Shown: piece by piece, positions 53,882 through 62,605 of the stretch | Layout: each line of letters opens with the position of its first letter | Numbering within the stretch: the first letter of the stretch is position 1 | Assembly (NCBI GenBank): GCA_017473905.1 | Contig: JAFUJA010000004.1 | Coordinates: 29,355 to 93,354, forward strand | Direction: 5' to 3' | DNA: 64,000 bases | Origin: Lachnospiraceae bacterium | GTDB lineage: Bacteria > Bacillota > Clostridia > Lachnospirales > Lachnospiraceae | The notes under the pieces: model-generated | Databases searched by the model: none | What the model was told of the DNA's origin: nothing | What the model saw: only the letters and a program-made list of their open reading frames with translations | Position numbers and translations under genes: made by a program

Positions 53882-54793
53882 ATGGAGCATACCAGACAGT
53901 TCCGGCCTCTTTCTGAACTTAATCTCATGGACAACTTTTTGTTTCATGAGATGTTACTGCAGGAAGATGTGCGGGAAGAATTTTGCCGTATTTTACTGAA
54001 GACGATTTTAAACAAAGAGGTGCGACACGTTAAGGTGACCCCTCAGAAAACTATCCTTGGGGCGGACACAAACAAGCACGGAATACGTTTAGATGCCTAC
54101 ATTGAAGCAGTAGTCGGAAGCGATTCCATTGATGCGGATGTGGTACCGGATATCTACGATATTGAACCGAACCGCACTTATGAGAGGGAAACTCTTCCGA
54201 AGAGGATGCGTTACTATCACGGAATGATTGATTCCCGGTTTCTGCAGGCCGGACAGACTTATGATAAGTTGCCGAATGTAGTGATTATCTTTATTCTTCC
54301 TTATGACCCATTTGGAAAAGACAGAATGGTCTATACTATCCGAAACGAAGTTTTGGAAGAACCGGATATTGAGTACAATGACGGTGCACTAAAGATGATA
54401 CTTTATACGAAAGGAAACACCAAAGACTCTGGCAAAGAATTACAAGATATGTTAAAATATATGGAAGAGTCTACTGCAGACAATGTAACCAATCAGGACA
54501 TCGAATCTGTCCATCACCTGGTGAACAGAGTCAAGTCCCGCAAGGAGGTTGATTTAAACTATATGAAATCATGGGAATGGGATGATTATAATAAAAAGCT
54601 GGGCATTCAGGAAGGCATTGAACTTGGACGGAGTGAAGGTCTCGAAAAGGGTATCGCCAAAGGAATACAATCCCTTATTTTATCATGCCGCAAACATAAT
54701 ATTTCAAATGAAGATATCCTTGCCGACCTCATGTCAAACTTCGACCTTACACAGGAGGAAGCTCAGGAATATCTTGACCGTTTTTCCGGATAG
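53882..54793 (+). CDS. Rpn/PD-(D/E)XK nuclease family transposase-like protein
   Basis: 303 residues from ATG 53882, eight bases after AAGGAGG; ATG 53876 is too close to it. Family pattern: LSELNLMDNFLFHEMLLQED at the start, GIRLDAYIEA and VPDIYDIEPN with the nuclease acids, KRMRYYHGMIDSR, then NVVIIFILPYDPFG. The C-terminal helical end has ELGRSEGLEKGIAKG. Rpn proteins are recombination-promoting nucleases with DNA-cutting activity; many copies are scattered in gut Firmicutes. It has its own terminator and no flanking repeats that would define an element. Confidence 0.9.
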   Translation: MEHTRQFRPLSELNLMDNFLFHEMLLQEDVREEFCRILLKTILNKEVRHVKVTPQKTILGADTNKHGIRLDAYIEAVVGSDSIDADVVPDIYDIEPNRTYERETLPKRMRYYHGMIDSRFLQAGQTYDKLPNVVIIFILPYDPFGKDRMVYTIRNEVLEEPDIEYNDGALKMILYTKGNTKDSGKELQDMLKYMEESTADNVTNQDIESVHHLVNRVKSRKEVDLNYMKSWEWDDYNKKLGIQEGIELGRSEGLEKGIAKGIQSLILSCRKHNISNEDILADLMSNFDLTQEEAQEYLDRFSG

Positions 54794-54841
54794 CATTTTG
54801 TATCACATAAAGTTTCTAATAAACAAAAATCCTTATGCACT

Positions 54842-54893
54842 AAAAAAAGCATGAAACACTCAATGCAGTCACCCTGCCATGTTTCATGCTTTC
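54842..54893. terminator. Bidirectional terminator after the Rpn gene
   Basis: GCATGAAACA and TGTTTCATGC (10 bp) with a 21-base loop. T-rich on the plus strand (TTTCTTTC) and seven T on the minus strand, so it also ends the YD-repeat lipoprotein gene. Confidence 0.88.
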
Positions 54894-54942
54894 TTTCATA
54901 TTCAAGTCGGATTACTTCGTCCGAATCCCCGCACAAGTCTTT

Positions 54943-55674
54943 TTATGCGGATATTTTTTCGTAAATGTATTCCTTTTCTACTACGCTTCCATCCGCGTAA
55001 ACAGTCTTTTCCAGTTCAATTCGGTTATCACTGTTAAAAGTACGTTCAATGGTCATATTCACGGAACCATCGGCTGCCTTTACAACTTCCTTTACACAGT
55101 TTCCGTTTGCATCGTATTCATATTCCCGATTTTCCTCAGCAGTTGCTGTGTTTTCGTAACTGCTGATAAGATTTTCACCTTCATAAATCTCCGTTAACAC
55201 AAGATTTCCGGTGCTGTCATAGGTATAAAGTTCTGTTTCCACAATATCCGCAGCCCCATCCGCAGAACGGGTTGTTACCTTTTTCGTAAGAGTGTTTGAC
55301 GTATTGTAAAAATACTCGATATATACGCTGTCAGCAGTTTCAGACTGCAGGGAATTATAGATTTCCGAAGTCATATTTCCCGCATCATCATAGGAGTAAG
55401 AAGTAACCGTCATTTTATTACCGGACTTGTCAAAAGCAACTTCCTCAATTACATTTCCGGCACCGTCAATGGTCTGTTCGAACTTGTCGGAACGTTTTAA
55501 ATTCTTAACGCCGTCCGTTCCCGTATAATAGCTGTTTACCGTACAGCGAACAACTTCATTGGAAGGTGTCACAGGAGTACCGTCCCCTTCTTTGTCTTTG
55601 CCGCAGGCACACATTCCTGTTGCCAGCAATGCAATTCCGCCAAGTAATACAAGTTTCTTCCATTTGTTTGTCAT
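54943..55674 (-). CDS. YD-repeat lipoprotein (short)
   Basis: 243 residues from ATG 55674 (GAGGTTTTTT upstream); the longer frame overlaps the next gene and has no site. Lipobox near GMCAC, Cys about 24. Repeats of the RHS/YD type: YDDAGNMTSEIYN, YDSTGNLVLTEIYE, YDANGNCVKEVV. Such repeats form beta-strands in wall-associated or toxin-delivery proteins; here they form a small lipoprotein with no toxin domain. A longer relative lies at 58759-59799. Confidence 0.82.
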   Translation of the reverse strand: MTNKWKKLVLLGGIALLATGMCACGKDKEGDGTPVTPSNEVVRCTVNSYYTGTDGVKNLKRSDKFEQTIDGAGNVIEEVAFDKSGNKMTVTSYSYDDAGNMTSEIYNSLQSETADSVYIEYFYNTSNTLTKKVTTRSADGAADIVETELYTYDSTGNLVLTEIYEGENLISSYENTATAEENREYEYDANGNCVKEVVKAADGSVNMTIERTFNSDNRIELEKTVYADGSVVEKEYIYEKISA

Positions 55675-55768
55675 AAAAAACCTCATTTCATCTCTAACAG
55701 AAATACTCCTAAAAGAATTATTCATCAAATACTTCTGCCATTTTTGTAATAAAAAGAACATTTTTATA

Positions 55769-56101
55769 CTACAACAAACACAGGACTTTATCAAGATAAA
55801 AATCCGCAAGACGGAAGCCAACATCCACTGCTGCCATCCCCGCTGCAAACAACATCATAAGAATAGTAATGAATATTGAGCCCTTGTCATAAACCAGTTT
55901 TCCCTTAAAAAAAGAAGCAATCAGAAGCTCAATTCCCAACAAAATCAAAATCAACGGCCACAGAGCAAAGACGGTTCCGTAGCTTACAAGTTCAAAAACC
56001 GAGCATAAAAGAAACATCACTCCGAAGACCACCATACTCACGCCAATTGTTACCGTCCCCACCCTACGGGTTCGTTTTTCTATGGTTTCCTCATGACTCA
56101 T
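55769..56101 (-). CDS. Small membrane protein of the sigma operon
   Basis: 110 residues, about four helices (VGTVTIGVSMVVFGVMFLLCSVF; VFALWPLILILLGIELLIASFF; SIFITILMMLFAAGMAAVDVG), in the style of DUF5668/LiaF-type membrane proteins with the WPLILILLGIELLI segment. Start 56101 overlaps the previous gene by 11 bases. Last gene of the sigma/anti-sigma operon. Its function may be to sense envelope stress or assist the anti-sigma factor; nothing in the sequence proves it. Confidence 0.75.
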   Translation of the reverse strand: MSHEETIEKRTRRVGTVTIGVSMVVFGVMFLLCSVFELVSYGTVFALWPLILILLGIELLIASFFKGKLVYDKGSIFITILMMLFAAGMAAVDVGFRLADFYLDKVLCLL

Positions 56102-56621
56102 CCGCTTTTACCTCCTTCTTTTTCCCAATAATAAGGGCAAATCCGATAGCAATAATAAGCAGAGCAATAATAACCTTGGGAATATCATCAAAAACCGGCC
56201 AAATTACCTGCCAGATATTCTCAGGAATAAAACGGGTAATAATATTTCGCATATTGGTCCACAACATGGAGCCGCCTACCACAAATAAAATCACCGCTCC
56301 CCATTTCCGTAATGCGGGACTGCCTATTCTGGTTTTAGTTCCGTCGCTGAAATAATCCCAAATAAAATCATCCTCCATAACCTGCAAAACTTCTTCCGTA
56401 CAGCTTGCCAGATTTCTGGCATGAAAGAACGCATAAAACCATACAAGCACAGGCAACAGAAGAAAGACATCTTCCAACCGGGCAATACTGGGGATAATAA
56501 TGCTTGCAAAAAACAAAACCATCAGACTCAGACCACTCTTCATAAAACCCATATACATCTCCGCCGCTCCGGGCATAAATGACCATATAAAAGTAAAAAA
56601 TCCGTTTTTCTTTCTTTTCAT
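56091..56621 (-). CDS. Membrane protein of the sigma operon, uncharacterised
   Basis: 176 residues, ATG 56621, three bases after the anti-sigma gene. N-terminal basic KRKKNGFFTFIWSFMPGAAEMYMGFMKSG, which has the small helical start of DUF5668/TM2-like proteins, then four or five helices and a short Lys-rich tail (GKKKEVKADES). Not recognised beyond this. The tight spacing indicates co-translation with the anti-sigma factor. Confidence 0.75.
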   Translation of the reverse strand: MKRKKNGFFTFIWSFMPGAAEMYMGFMKSGLSLMVLFFASIIIPSIARLEDVFLLLPVLVWFYAFFHARNLASCTEEVLQVMEDDFIWDYFSDGTKTRIGSPALRKWGAVILFVVGGSMLWTNMRNIITRFIPENIWQVIWPVFDDIPKVIIALLIIAIGFALIIGKKKEVKADES

Positions 56622-56624
56622 CTT

Positions 56625-57083
56625 CTATTCTCCTTCTTTCTCGTTCACAAAAATATTCAGGTAATTTTCACCCGTAAAAATAGTCTTACCGCCAAAAATT
56701 TGCTGCATAATTCCGGTATCTTCCCAATTTTCTTCCGATTCTTCGAAGTTTTCCGTCTCCTTTTCATGCAGATTTTCCCGGTATATTTCCTCTTGTTTTA
56801 CCTTATCGTATTCCTCCAGGGATTCCCTAACCGCTTCGTAGGGAATTAAAAATACAACGGCTACCGCAGCTGCTACAGTCAATACCACACGCAAACAATA
56901 TTGTCTGAATTCCCATTTTTTCTGCCGTCGCTTAAGCGCCCGCGCCGCTTCCGGTTCTTCAAACAAAACGTGCATGATTTTATCTGCCAAGTCCGGAGGT
57001 GCCGGTATCAGCTCATCATTTTCAGCTTCCCGAATCAGACATTCCAGTTCCTCATCAGTCAAATATTCATTATGTAACGTCAT
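56625..57083 (-). CDS. Anti-sigma factor-like membrane protein
   Basis: 152 residues from ATG 57083, which overlaps the sigma stop by four bases (ATGA); the longer frame is inside the sigma gene. Cytoplasmic N-terminal part with acidic helices (LTDEELECLIREAENDELI) and a basic patch (RALKRRQKKWEF), one membrane helix (VVLTVAAAVAVVFLIP), and an acidic outer part (about 60 residues, EENWEDTGIMQQIFGG). It has the architecture of ECF anti-sigma factors but lacks the zinc-binding HxxxCxxC motif. Confidence 0.8.
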   Translation of the reverse strand: MTLHNEYLTDEELECLIREAENDELIPAPPDLADKIMHVLFEEPEAARALKRRQKKWEFRQYCLRVVLTVAAAVAVVFLIPYEAVRESLEEYDKVKQEEIYRENLHEKETENFEESEENWEDTGIMQQIFGGKTIFTGENYLNIFVNEKEGE

Positions 57084-57604
57084 TCTTCCAGCATCTCCTT
57101 TCTGTAAGTTATTTTCAACTGCTCTCTTGCACGGCGTATCCTGGTTTGCACCGTTTTCAGGCCAACTCCCGTTTGCGCAGCTATTTCTCCGGCAGTCCGC
57201 CCTTCCATAAAATGCATTTGCGCCATTTCCCTGTACAAAGGCGGCAAGGAATCGACACACCGTTTTAGCTCTTCCATAATCTGCCGGTTCATTATGGTTC
57301 GCAAGGGTCCGTCCCTATCTTCCCCGGTGCGCTCCGTCATCTCCTCCTCCGCCATGGGTACCATGCGCCTTGCACCCGACCTATGCCAGTCAATACACTT
57401 ATTTCCCGCAATTCTGCATAGCCAGGCTTTTTCTGACCGGCCATCGAACTCATCCATATTTTTATATGCGGATATAAAAGTCTCCTGGGCCAGATCTTCA
57501 GCAGCAAAGTAGTCACCGGTCATTTTCAGGCATATGGAAAAAACCAGATTTCGATACTCTTCAATCAACCGTATGAAATTTTCTTTTGAATCGATTTTTT
57601 CCAC
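57080..57604 (-). CDS. ECF-type sigma factor
   Basis: About 172-175 residues. Region 2 has FSICLKMTGDYFAAEDLAQE and AWLCRIAGNKCIDWHRS; region 4 has LPPLYREMAQMHFMEGRTAG and GVGLKTVQTRIRRAREQL. Start is doubtful: GTG at 57604 lies within the AGGAGG site itself (57602-57607), while ATC at 57595 is eight bases from it. Regulates with the membrane protein encoded next. Family: SigW-like extracytoplasmic stress sigma factors; the signal is not known. Confidence 0.9.
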   Translation of the reverse strand: MEKIDSKENFIRLIEEYRNLVFSICLKMTGDYFAAEDLAQETFISAYKNMDEFDGRSEKAWLCRIAGNKCIDWHRSGARRMVPMAEEEMTERTGEDRDGPLRTIMNRQIMEELKRCVDSLPPLYREMAQMHFMEGRTAGEIAAQTGVGLKTVQTRIRRAREQLKITYRKEMLEE

Positions 57605-57674
57605 CTCCTAACCGGTCCTAATCATTATAACGGAATACACATCTGAAAGTCTTCACAAAAAATGTCCTTGGGAC

Positions 57675-57709
57675 AAAAAAAATCCCGCCGGCACATAACC
57701 GACAGGATT
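57675..57709 (-). terminator. Terminator between the lipoprotein at 57855 and the sigma operon
   Basis: Minus strand: AATCCTGTCGG, loop, CCGGCGGGATT, then a run of T. Separates the two transcripts. Confidence 0.85.
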
Positions 57710-57854
57710 TTTCCCTAAAATTCCCCCTCGTAAAGCGGTAAACCTCACCCTAATTCCCCTCTTACCTCTGAAGTCATTCCGCTTTCCTCCGTATGAATAA
57801 AACACTTGGCATTCTGTAATGCCTTTTATATAAAAACCTTTTACACAATTTCTT

Positions 57855-58568
57855 TTAGTAAGTAAAACGGTAGGTATCTTCTACCATTTCAAAAACATAA
57901 TAATCTTCATAATCAAACTCTACCGCAATGTAGTGAATGTAGTCATCATAAGGACTTTCAAAAGACCAGGTTACCACATAGGTTTCGTATGCAGGATAAT
58001 AGCAATATACCTGATATGCATTCACACCTCCGATGGTTACGCTTGCGCTGGTTAATGTAGACTGATCCACCTCTGAATCTCCGGCAAACTGCATATACAT
58101 GCCGGTTGCACAGCTTTCTGCTGAAGAATAAGTACCGTCAAAATACTGCATTGTAACGATTGTGCTTCCTGTCATGTCGGAATACTGAATTGTTCCGGGT
58201 CCGAGATACACATCATTATAAAATGTAACAAAATCTGCAGGCACATCCACATAACCGACTTCATAAGAACCGATAGTCTGTGTATCCCCGTTAACAACAT
58301 CATCCGCAGGTAATACTGCATCAGATTCAGGTTCTTCAGTATCGTCTTCACTATCATCTTCAATTACGTCATCACTGTCCGACTCTGTTACACCACCGTC
58401 GTAATCATCGTCGTCATCGTAATCATCATCGTCATCGTAATCTCCCGAATCATCTGCTGCGAGAGATGCAACGTTACTAATGAGTCTGGCTACGGGTCCG
58501 CAGCCGGTTAAGCTTAAGGTAAGTGCCAGCACACAAGCAAGTGCTAAAAACTTTTTTAAATGTTTCAT
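57855..58568 (-). CDS. Lipoprotein with Asp/Tyr-rich linker
   Basis: 237 residues, ATG 58568 with AAAGGAGACATT upstream. Lipobox LTGC (Cys about 23), then a strongly acidic linker of runs of D separated by Y (about 40-55, DDDDDYDDDDDYD) and a further Asp/Glu-rich part to about residue 90. The C-terminal 140 residues are rich in Y, T, V and aromatic residues and look beta-sheet-like (IGSYEVGYVDVPADFVTFY). Function unknown. The Asp run could bind Ca2+ or act as a spacer; this is only a guess. Confidence 0.8.
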   Translation of the reverse strand: MKHLKKFLALACVLALTLSLTGCGPVARLISNVASLAADDSGDYDDDDDYDDDDDYDGGVTESDSDDVIEDDSEDDTEEPESDAVLPADDVVNGDTQTIGSYEVGYVDVPADFVTFYNDVYLGPGTIQYSDMTGSTIVTMQYFDGTYSSAESCATGMYMQFAGDSEVDQSTLTSASVTIGGVNAYQVYCYYPAYETYVVTWSFESPYDDYIHYIAVEFDYEDYYVFEMVEDTYRFTY

Positions 58569-58708
58569 AATGTCTCCTTTTAAAAACAGCCGGATAAATA
58601 AAATATCTGACTTTAAATTCTTTTTGTTAATAGCGGTTTGCTACTATGTGTCTTATAATACTATTGCTACTAACTGTTGTCAAGTACTTTTTTAAAAAAT
58701 TTCAAAAT

Positions 58709-58752
58709 AAAAACCCCAAACATCAGGCCAATTACCTTTGGTTCAGGGTTTC
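58709..58752 (-). terminator. Probable terminator of the long YD-repeat lipoprotein
   Basis: Minus strand: AAACCCTGAACC, loop with inner pairs, GGGGTTTTTATTTTG. The stem is imperfect. Confidence 0.6.
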
Positions 58753-58758
58753 TTAAAA

Positions 58759-59799
58759 TTATTCTGTTATTTCCATTTCCACGTAGGTATAGGTTGTTTC
58801 AATCCGTGCATCATCGGTATAGAATATCTTTTCTACAAGATTACCGTTCTCATCATAGGTGTATTCGATTGTATGCCAATGGCTGCCGGTATCAGCAAAA
58901 TATAAAACTTCCTTGGTACAATTTCCTTTTGCATCATAGGTATACTCGTAGCGGCCTGGCGCAAGAATATAACCACCCTCTTCTAAATGGGTAAGCACAT
59001 TACCATTTTCATCATAAGTATACTCATCAACTGTTTCGGTACCATCATCTTCCTTTTTTACTCTTTTTACAATATTTCCCTCGTAATCATAGGTATACTC
59101 ATATGTAGTTACGACGGGCACCATTGCAAATCCGTATAAAGAAGATTCTTTTATCAGATTACCGTTTTCATCGTATTCACTATTCACTACAGAAGACACG
59201 CTGCCATCAGCATACTCGCCTTTGGAATAAATACAGTTCCCATTCTCATCGTAAGTGAATTCTGTTACGCGATTTAAATCATTTAATTCCTCTTTGCCAT
59301 TATCAAATTCTTCACGAATTTTGTTTCCGTCCTCATCATACGCATAGGTAAATGTTCTTACAATGCCTGTTTCTCCCATCGCAGTCTTTTCTGTAATAAG
59401 ATTTCCCATTTCATCATAGGTGGATTCTACGGTTATATCAAGTTCCCCGTCTTCATAGTTAATTCGCTTTATCTGATTTCCTTTTTCATCATATTCATAG
59501 GTTTTGACAGTGTTTCCCTCTTCTGTTTTGGAGCCGTCATCTTCAATACTATAGGATACGGCTTCTTCTTTTACCAGCTTTAACACTACTGTTTTGACCG
59601 CTTCGCTTCTCTGCTCAGAGGTACTTTCTTCCTCCTGGCCGGATACTTCCTCACTACCGTTTTCCGTATTCTGCTCTGTGGAAATATTCACATCAAACTC
59701 CGTATCCACACTTACGTTTGCGCTTCCGCAGGCACTTACGGCAACCAAAGTTACTACCATACCGCATAAAAGCATTAATTTCACGATTTTCTTTTTCAT
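58759..59799 (-). CDS. YD-repeat lipoprotein (long)
   Basis: 346 residues from ATG 59799 (GAGGGAGAAA upstream). Lipobox AVSAC (Cys about 24), an acidic Ser/Glu-rich linker to about 65, then about nine YD/RHS repeats (YDEKGNQIKRINYEDG, YDEMGNLITEKT, YDEDGNKIREE, YDENGNCIYSK, YDENGNLIKES and so on) filling almost the whole protein. Repeats are well conserved, suggesting expansion by duplication. Outer-face lipoprotein; RHS proteins usually wrap a toxin, but no toxin domain is visible here. Related to the gene at 54943-55674. Confidence 0.87.
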   Translation of the reverse strand: MKKKIVKLMLLCGMVVTLVAVSACGSANVSVDTEFDVNISTEQNTENGSEEVSGQEEESTSEQRSEAVKTVVLKLVKEEAVSYSIEDDGSKTEEGNTVKTYEYDEKGNQIKRINYEDGELDITVESTYDEMGNLITEKTAMGETGIVRTFTYAYDEDGNKIREEFDNGKEELNDLNRVTEFTYDENGNCIYSKGEYADGSVSSVVNSEYDENGNLIKESSLYGFAMVPVVTTYEYTYDYEGNIVKRVKKEDDGTETVDEYTYDENGNVLTHLEEGGYILAPGRYEYTYDAKGNCTKEVLYFADTGSHWHTIEYTYDENGNLVEKIFYTDDARIETTYTYVEMEITE

Positions 59800-59919
59800 T
59801 TTCTCCCTCACTCTCTGCTTCGGATTTTGCCAAAGCAAAGAATATTGTATTACACAACAATTACAGAATCAAATGTAGGTTTTTACACAAAAGTTGCATT
59901 TTTTGCATATTTATGTGAT

Positions 59920-60765
59920 TTACCCTTCCTTCTTCGACTGTGCCGCACTGTAATGTTCCGCAGCATACAAATAACGCTTCTCGAATTCTGCAATCGCCTG
60001 TTTTCCCATTTTACTAAATGGAAAGTACAAATCGTAGGCATGGAACCACTTGGGATACACATCCACATTGGCTTCAATCCCTGCCTCGCGCAGTTTCTCC
60101 ACATAGGTTAAGGTTTCACAGTAAAAAGGCTCAATATCCCCAACAAAAGTATATGCCGGGGGAAGATTGGAATAGTCTTCCTGCCTTGCGGGAGCTGCAT
60201 AAACGGGAACCTCCTTCTGCCACAATCCTCCCAGGTAAATCTTCCAGGCTTTATGATTCCGCTTCGTGTTCCAGACCGGTGCCTTATTATCCCGGGAAGA
60301 ATCTGTATCCCTGTCATCCAGCATGGGATATAAGGGCATTTGGAAAGCAACATTTACTTCTCCCTTATCTCTTGCACACATACAGACGGATGCTGTCAAA
60401 CCGCCGCCGGCGCTTTCACCGCCCACCATAATTTTATCCGGATTAAAATCCAGTTCATCCGCATGTTCTTTTAGATATTTCAATGCAGAATAGCAGTCAT
60501 CCAAGGCTGCGGGATAGGGAGCCTCTCCGGAAAGTCTGTAGGCAGGTGTTACTACAACCGCGCCGTATTTTCTTACCAGAGAAAGACCTCTCGTAAAATA
60601 AATCATCTCCGGCATACCCGTCAAAAATCCTCCGCCGTGAATCCATAAAATCCCCGGGGTCTCTTCCTTCGGCCGCTTATTTTTCTTCGGAATAAAAACA
60701 AGAAGGCGGATATCCCGTCCCGTAGAGGGAATTTTAACTTTTTTTACCTGATAATACCTGCTCAT
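59920..60765 (-). CDS. Alpha/beta hydrolase, hormone-sensitive lipase (GDXG) type
   Basis: 281 residues from ATG 60765 (AGGTGATACAA upstream). The oxyanion-hole motif WIHGGGF is near residue 45; VGGESAGGGL carries the nucleophile Ser; ELD-type loop and the C-terminal FHAYDLY contain the His. Lipid or ester hydrolase of the cytoplasm; the substrate could be an acetylated sugar, but this is unsupported. It is not in an operon with the neighbours. Confidence 0.9.
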   Translation of the reverse strand: MSRYYQVKKVKIPSTGRDIRLLVFIPKKNKRPKEETPGILWIHGGGFLTGMPEMIYFTRGLSLVRKYGAVVVTPAYRLSGEAPYPAALDDCYSALKYLKEHADELDFNPDKIMVGGESAGGGLTASVCMCARDKGEVNVAFQMPLYPMLDDRDTDSSRDNKAPVWNTKRNHKAWKIYLGGLWQKEVPVYAAPARQEDYSNLPPAYTFVGDIEPFYCETLTYVEKLREAGIEANVDVYPKWFHAYDLYFPFSKMGKQAIAEFEKRYLYAAEHYSAAQSKKEG

Positions 60766-60826
60766 TTGTATCACCTGACTTCCATAAAATCATTTGTATT
60801 CTGTTTTTATATACCTAAAAACAGCA

Positions 60827-60846
60827 GAACCCGTATAAACGGGTTC
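60827..60846 (-). terminator. Terminator hairpin over the stop of the polytopic membrane protein
   Basis: Minus strand: GAACCCGT, loop TTAT, ACGGGTTC, followed by TGCTGTTTTTAGG. The first G of the stem is the last base of the TAG stop. Confidence 0.7.
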
Positions 60847-62411
60847 TAATTTCTGCGGTACAACCGTACGTTTTCGTATTCGCCCAGCAGCTCATATCCT
60901 GCTTCATCACAGTAACGGACCAGCTCTCCGTCTTTGTCCGCCATGATATACCGGCTTTGCAGATTTTCCATGTTAGGGGAAATGTATTCCCACTGGCAAC
61001 AGCTGATGCCGGTTCCCCCAGGCAATGCAAGCAAAGGATGCCAGTCCATATGGTCATAATTCCCGTTTATACTGTCCGAAAATGCCCAGAGAACCGTGTT
61101 CTCATAAGAAGGCGCATCCTCTGTAAACACAATCTTCTGCCCGATTTCTTCCCAGGCATCCTGTAAGGCAACACTCTCTTCGCTTCGAAGAGGAATCTGA
61201 TAATCCTTTCCGTCATCCGGATAGTAATAAAAGAGAAATCCAATCAGGGCACACACCAGAACCGGCCGCCAGATTTGTTTGAAATTCCCCATAAAACTAA
61301 CAAGAATCAGTCCAACCACAATAAAAGCAAGAATGTGTCTGCTGCCTTCATTCATTTTACCCATAATAACAAGAAGAGCTGTCACGGAAATAAAAGCCGT
61401 TCCCACAAAATGCCCGTATAGCACCGCAAACTCTTTCTTTTTATCCTTGATATAAAAAATACACATGACAATAAAAATGGCACAAAGCAGGAAGAGCACA
61501 GAATAATTCATTCCCATAAACTTCCCTTCCGTGAAGCTTAATTTTATGTACGTAAGCAGATCTCCGGCACATTTTAAGGTCTGAACCGCAATGTAACGGG
61601 CACCGGCATAGAAGCTTTCGTCAATAAAACGTCGGAACAGATATTTATCAAACAACGGTGTAAAATATTCTGCGGTAAATGCTGCGGAAATGCCGAAGTA
61701 GGCAACAATTCCCACAACTCCCGCAGCTCCGGTCACTCCCAGGGCAAGAAGCTTTTTCTTCATAAAAAGATAGATGCCCGGCAGTAAAATCAAAAGCACC
61801 AGGTAAGGGCGGATGCAGGTTAAGAAAATACCCAGAAGAAACATGGCAGTTAATTTCCAATTCTTCTGTTCTTTGGCGTAGCCTACCGCAAGCCCATAAA
61901 AGATAATCATCCAGGAAATCATGTGGGTTTCCACCAGACAGGAAAGGGAATACTTGGCAAAACCCGGAAACAGGGCAAGTAACACCCCTGCTGCCACCAT
62001 TTGTTTTACATTGGGTTTGGTTACCCATGTAAAAAATGCAAGCGCCAGACCGTGAAAAACAAGATTGCACCAGAAGTAATTGCTGATGCTCCATCCGAAA
62101 ATCCTGCCCCAGATTACCCATACAATCAGGGTCAGGGGACTCCACGCTGCAAAGGAAAGGTGTTCCGCATGACTTTCATTAAATCCGAAATATCCTTGGG
62201 GAAAGCCATACTCCAAAATTCCTTCCACCTGCTTAAAATAAAACAAATCATCGTTATTTTGAGAACCGGCAAGAGAAACATCCCCAAGCCACGCTCCTTT
62301 TAGGATGCAGTGCAACATACATACTGCGAAAGGAAGCAAAAAGGCACAGGCAATTTTTATAAACATGACGTAACGCCGGTCTTCTTTTAACCATCTGGTT
62401 AATTTATTCAT
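60846..62411 (-). CDS. Polytopic membrane protein, glycosyltransferase-like
   Basis: 521 residues from ATG 62411 (CGGAGTAAATCA upstream); the longer frame overlaps the divergent promoter. About 11-12 helices, an early loop with DVSLAGSQNNDDLFYFKQVEGI and a C-terminal soluble part (about 130 residues, ESVALQDAWEEIGQKIVF). The acidic pair after the first helix, and the general layout, suggest the GT-C class of membrane glycosyltransferases, but I do not recognise a family with certainty. Divergent from an acyltransferase gene, with 194 bases between starts, which fits a surface-polysaccharide pair. Confidence 0.7.
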   Translation of the reverse strand: MNKLTRWLKEDRRYVMFIKIACAFLLPFAVCMLHCILKGAWLGDVSLAGSQNNDDLFYFKQVEGILEYGFPQGYFGFNESHAEHLSFAAWSPLTLIVWVIWGRIFGWSISNYFWCNLVFHGLALAFFTWVTKPNVKQMVAAGVLLALFPGFAKYSLSCLVETHMISWMIIFYGLAVGYAKEQKNWKLTAMFLLGIFLTCIRPYLVLLILLPGIYLFMKKKLLALGVTGAAGVVGIVAYFGISAAFTAEYFTPLFDKYLFRRFIDESFYAGARYIAVQTLKCAGDLLTYIKLSFTEGKFMGMNYSVLFLLCAIFIVMCIFYIKDKKKEFAVLYGHFVGTAFISVTALLVIMGKMNEGSRHILAFIVVGLILVSFMGNFKQIWRPVLVCALIGFLFYYYPDDGKDYQIPLRSEESVALQDAWEEIGQKIVFTEDAPSYENTVLWAFSDSINGNYDHMDWHPLLALPGGTGISCCQWEYISPNMENLQSRYIMADKDGELVRYCDEAGYELLGEYENVRLYRRN

Positions 62412-62605
62412 TGATTTACTCCGATTTCTACATAATCTAACATCTTTTTTATGATATAACATCCGAAATTGAAATGCAATAAAAGAAGCCTGTTGCTTTT
62501 CTCCAAATATCTCTTGCAACTTGCCCCGAATCATATAAAATGAATATATCGAGTTTACGATTCCGGGACGTTGCCCGGTCACAAAACCTTTATTGGAGTA
62601 TACCC

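Noticed and set aside
53882-54793. Complete insertion sequence around the Rpn gene
   Set aside because: No inverted ends or target duplications found near the gene; it is a single nuclease gene.
61648-62145. 165-codon minus-strand frame inside the polytopic membrane protein
   Set aside because: Same strand, other frame, and no start site; the membrane protein explains the region.
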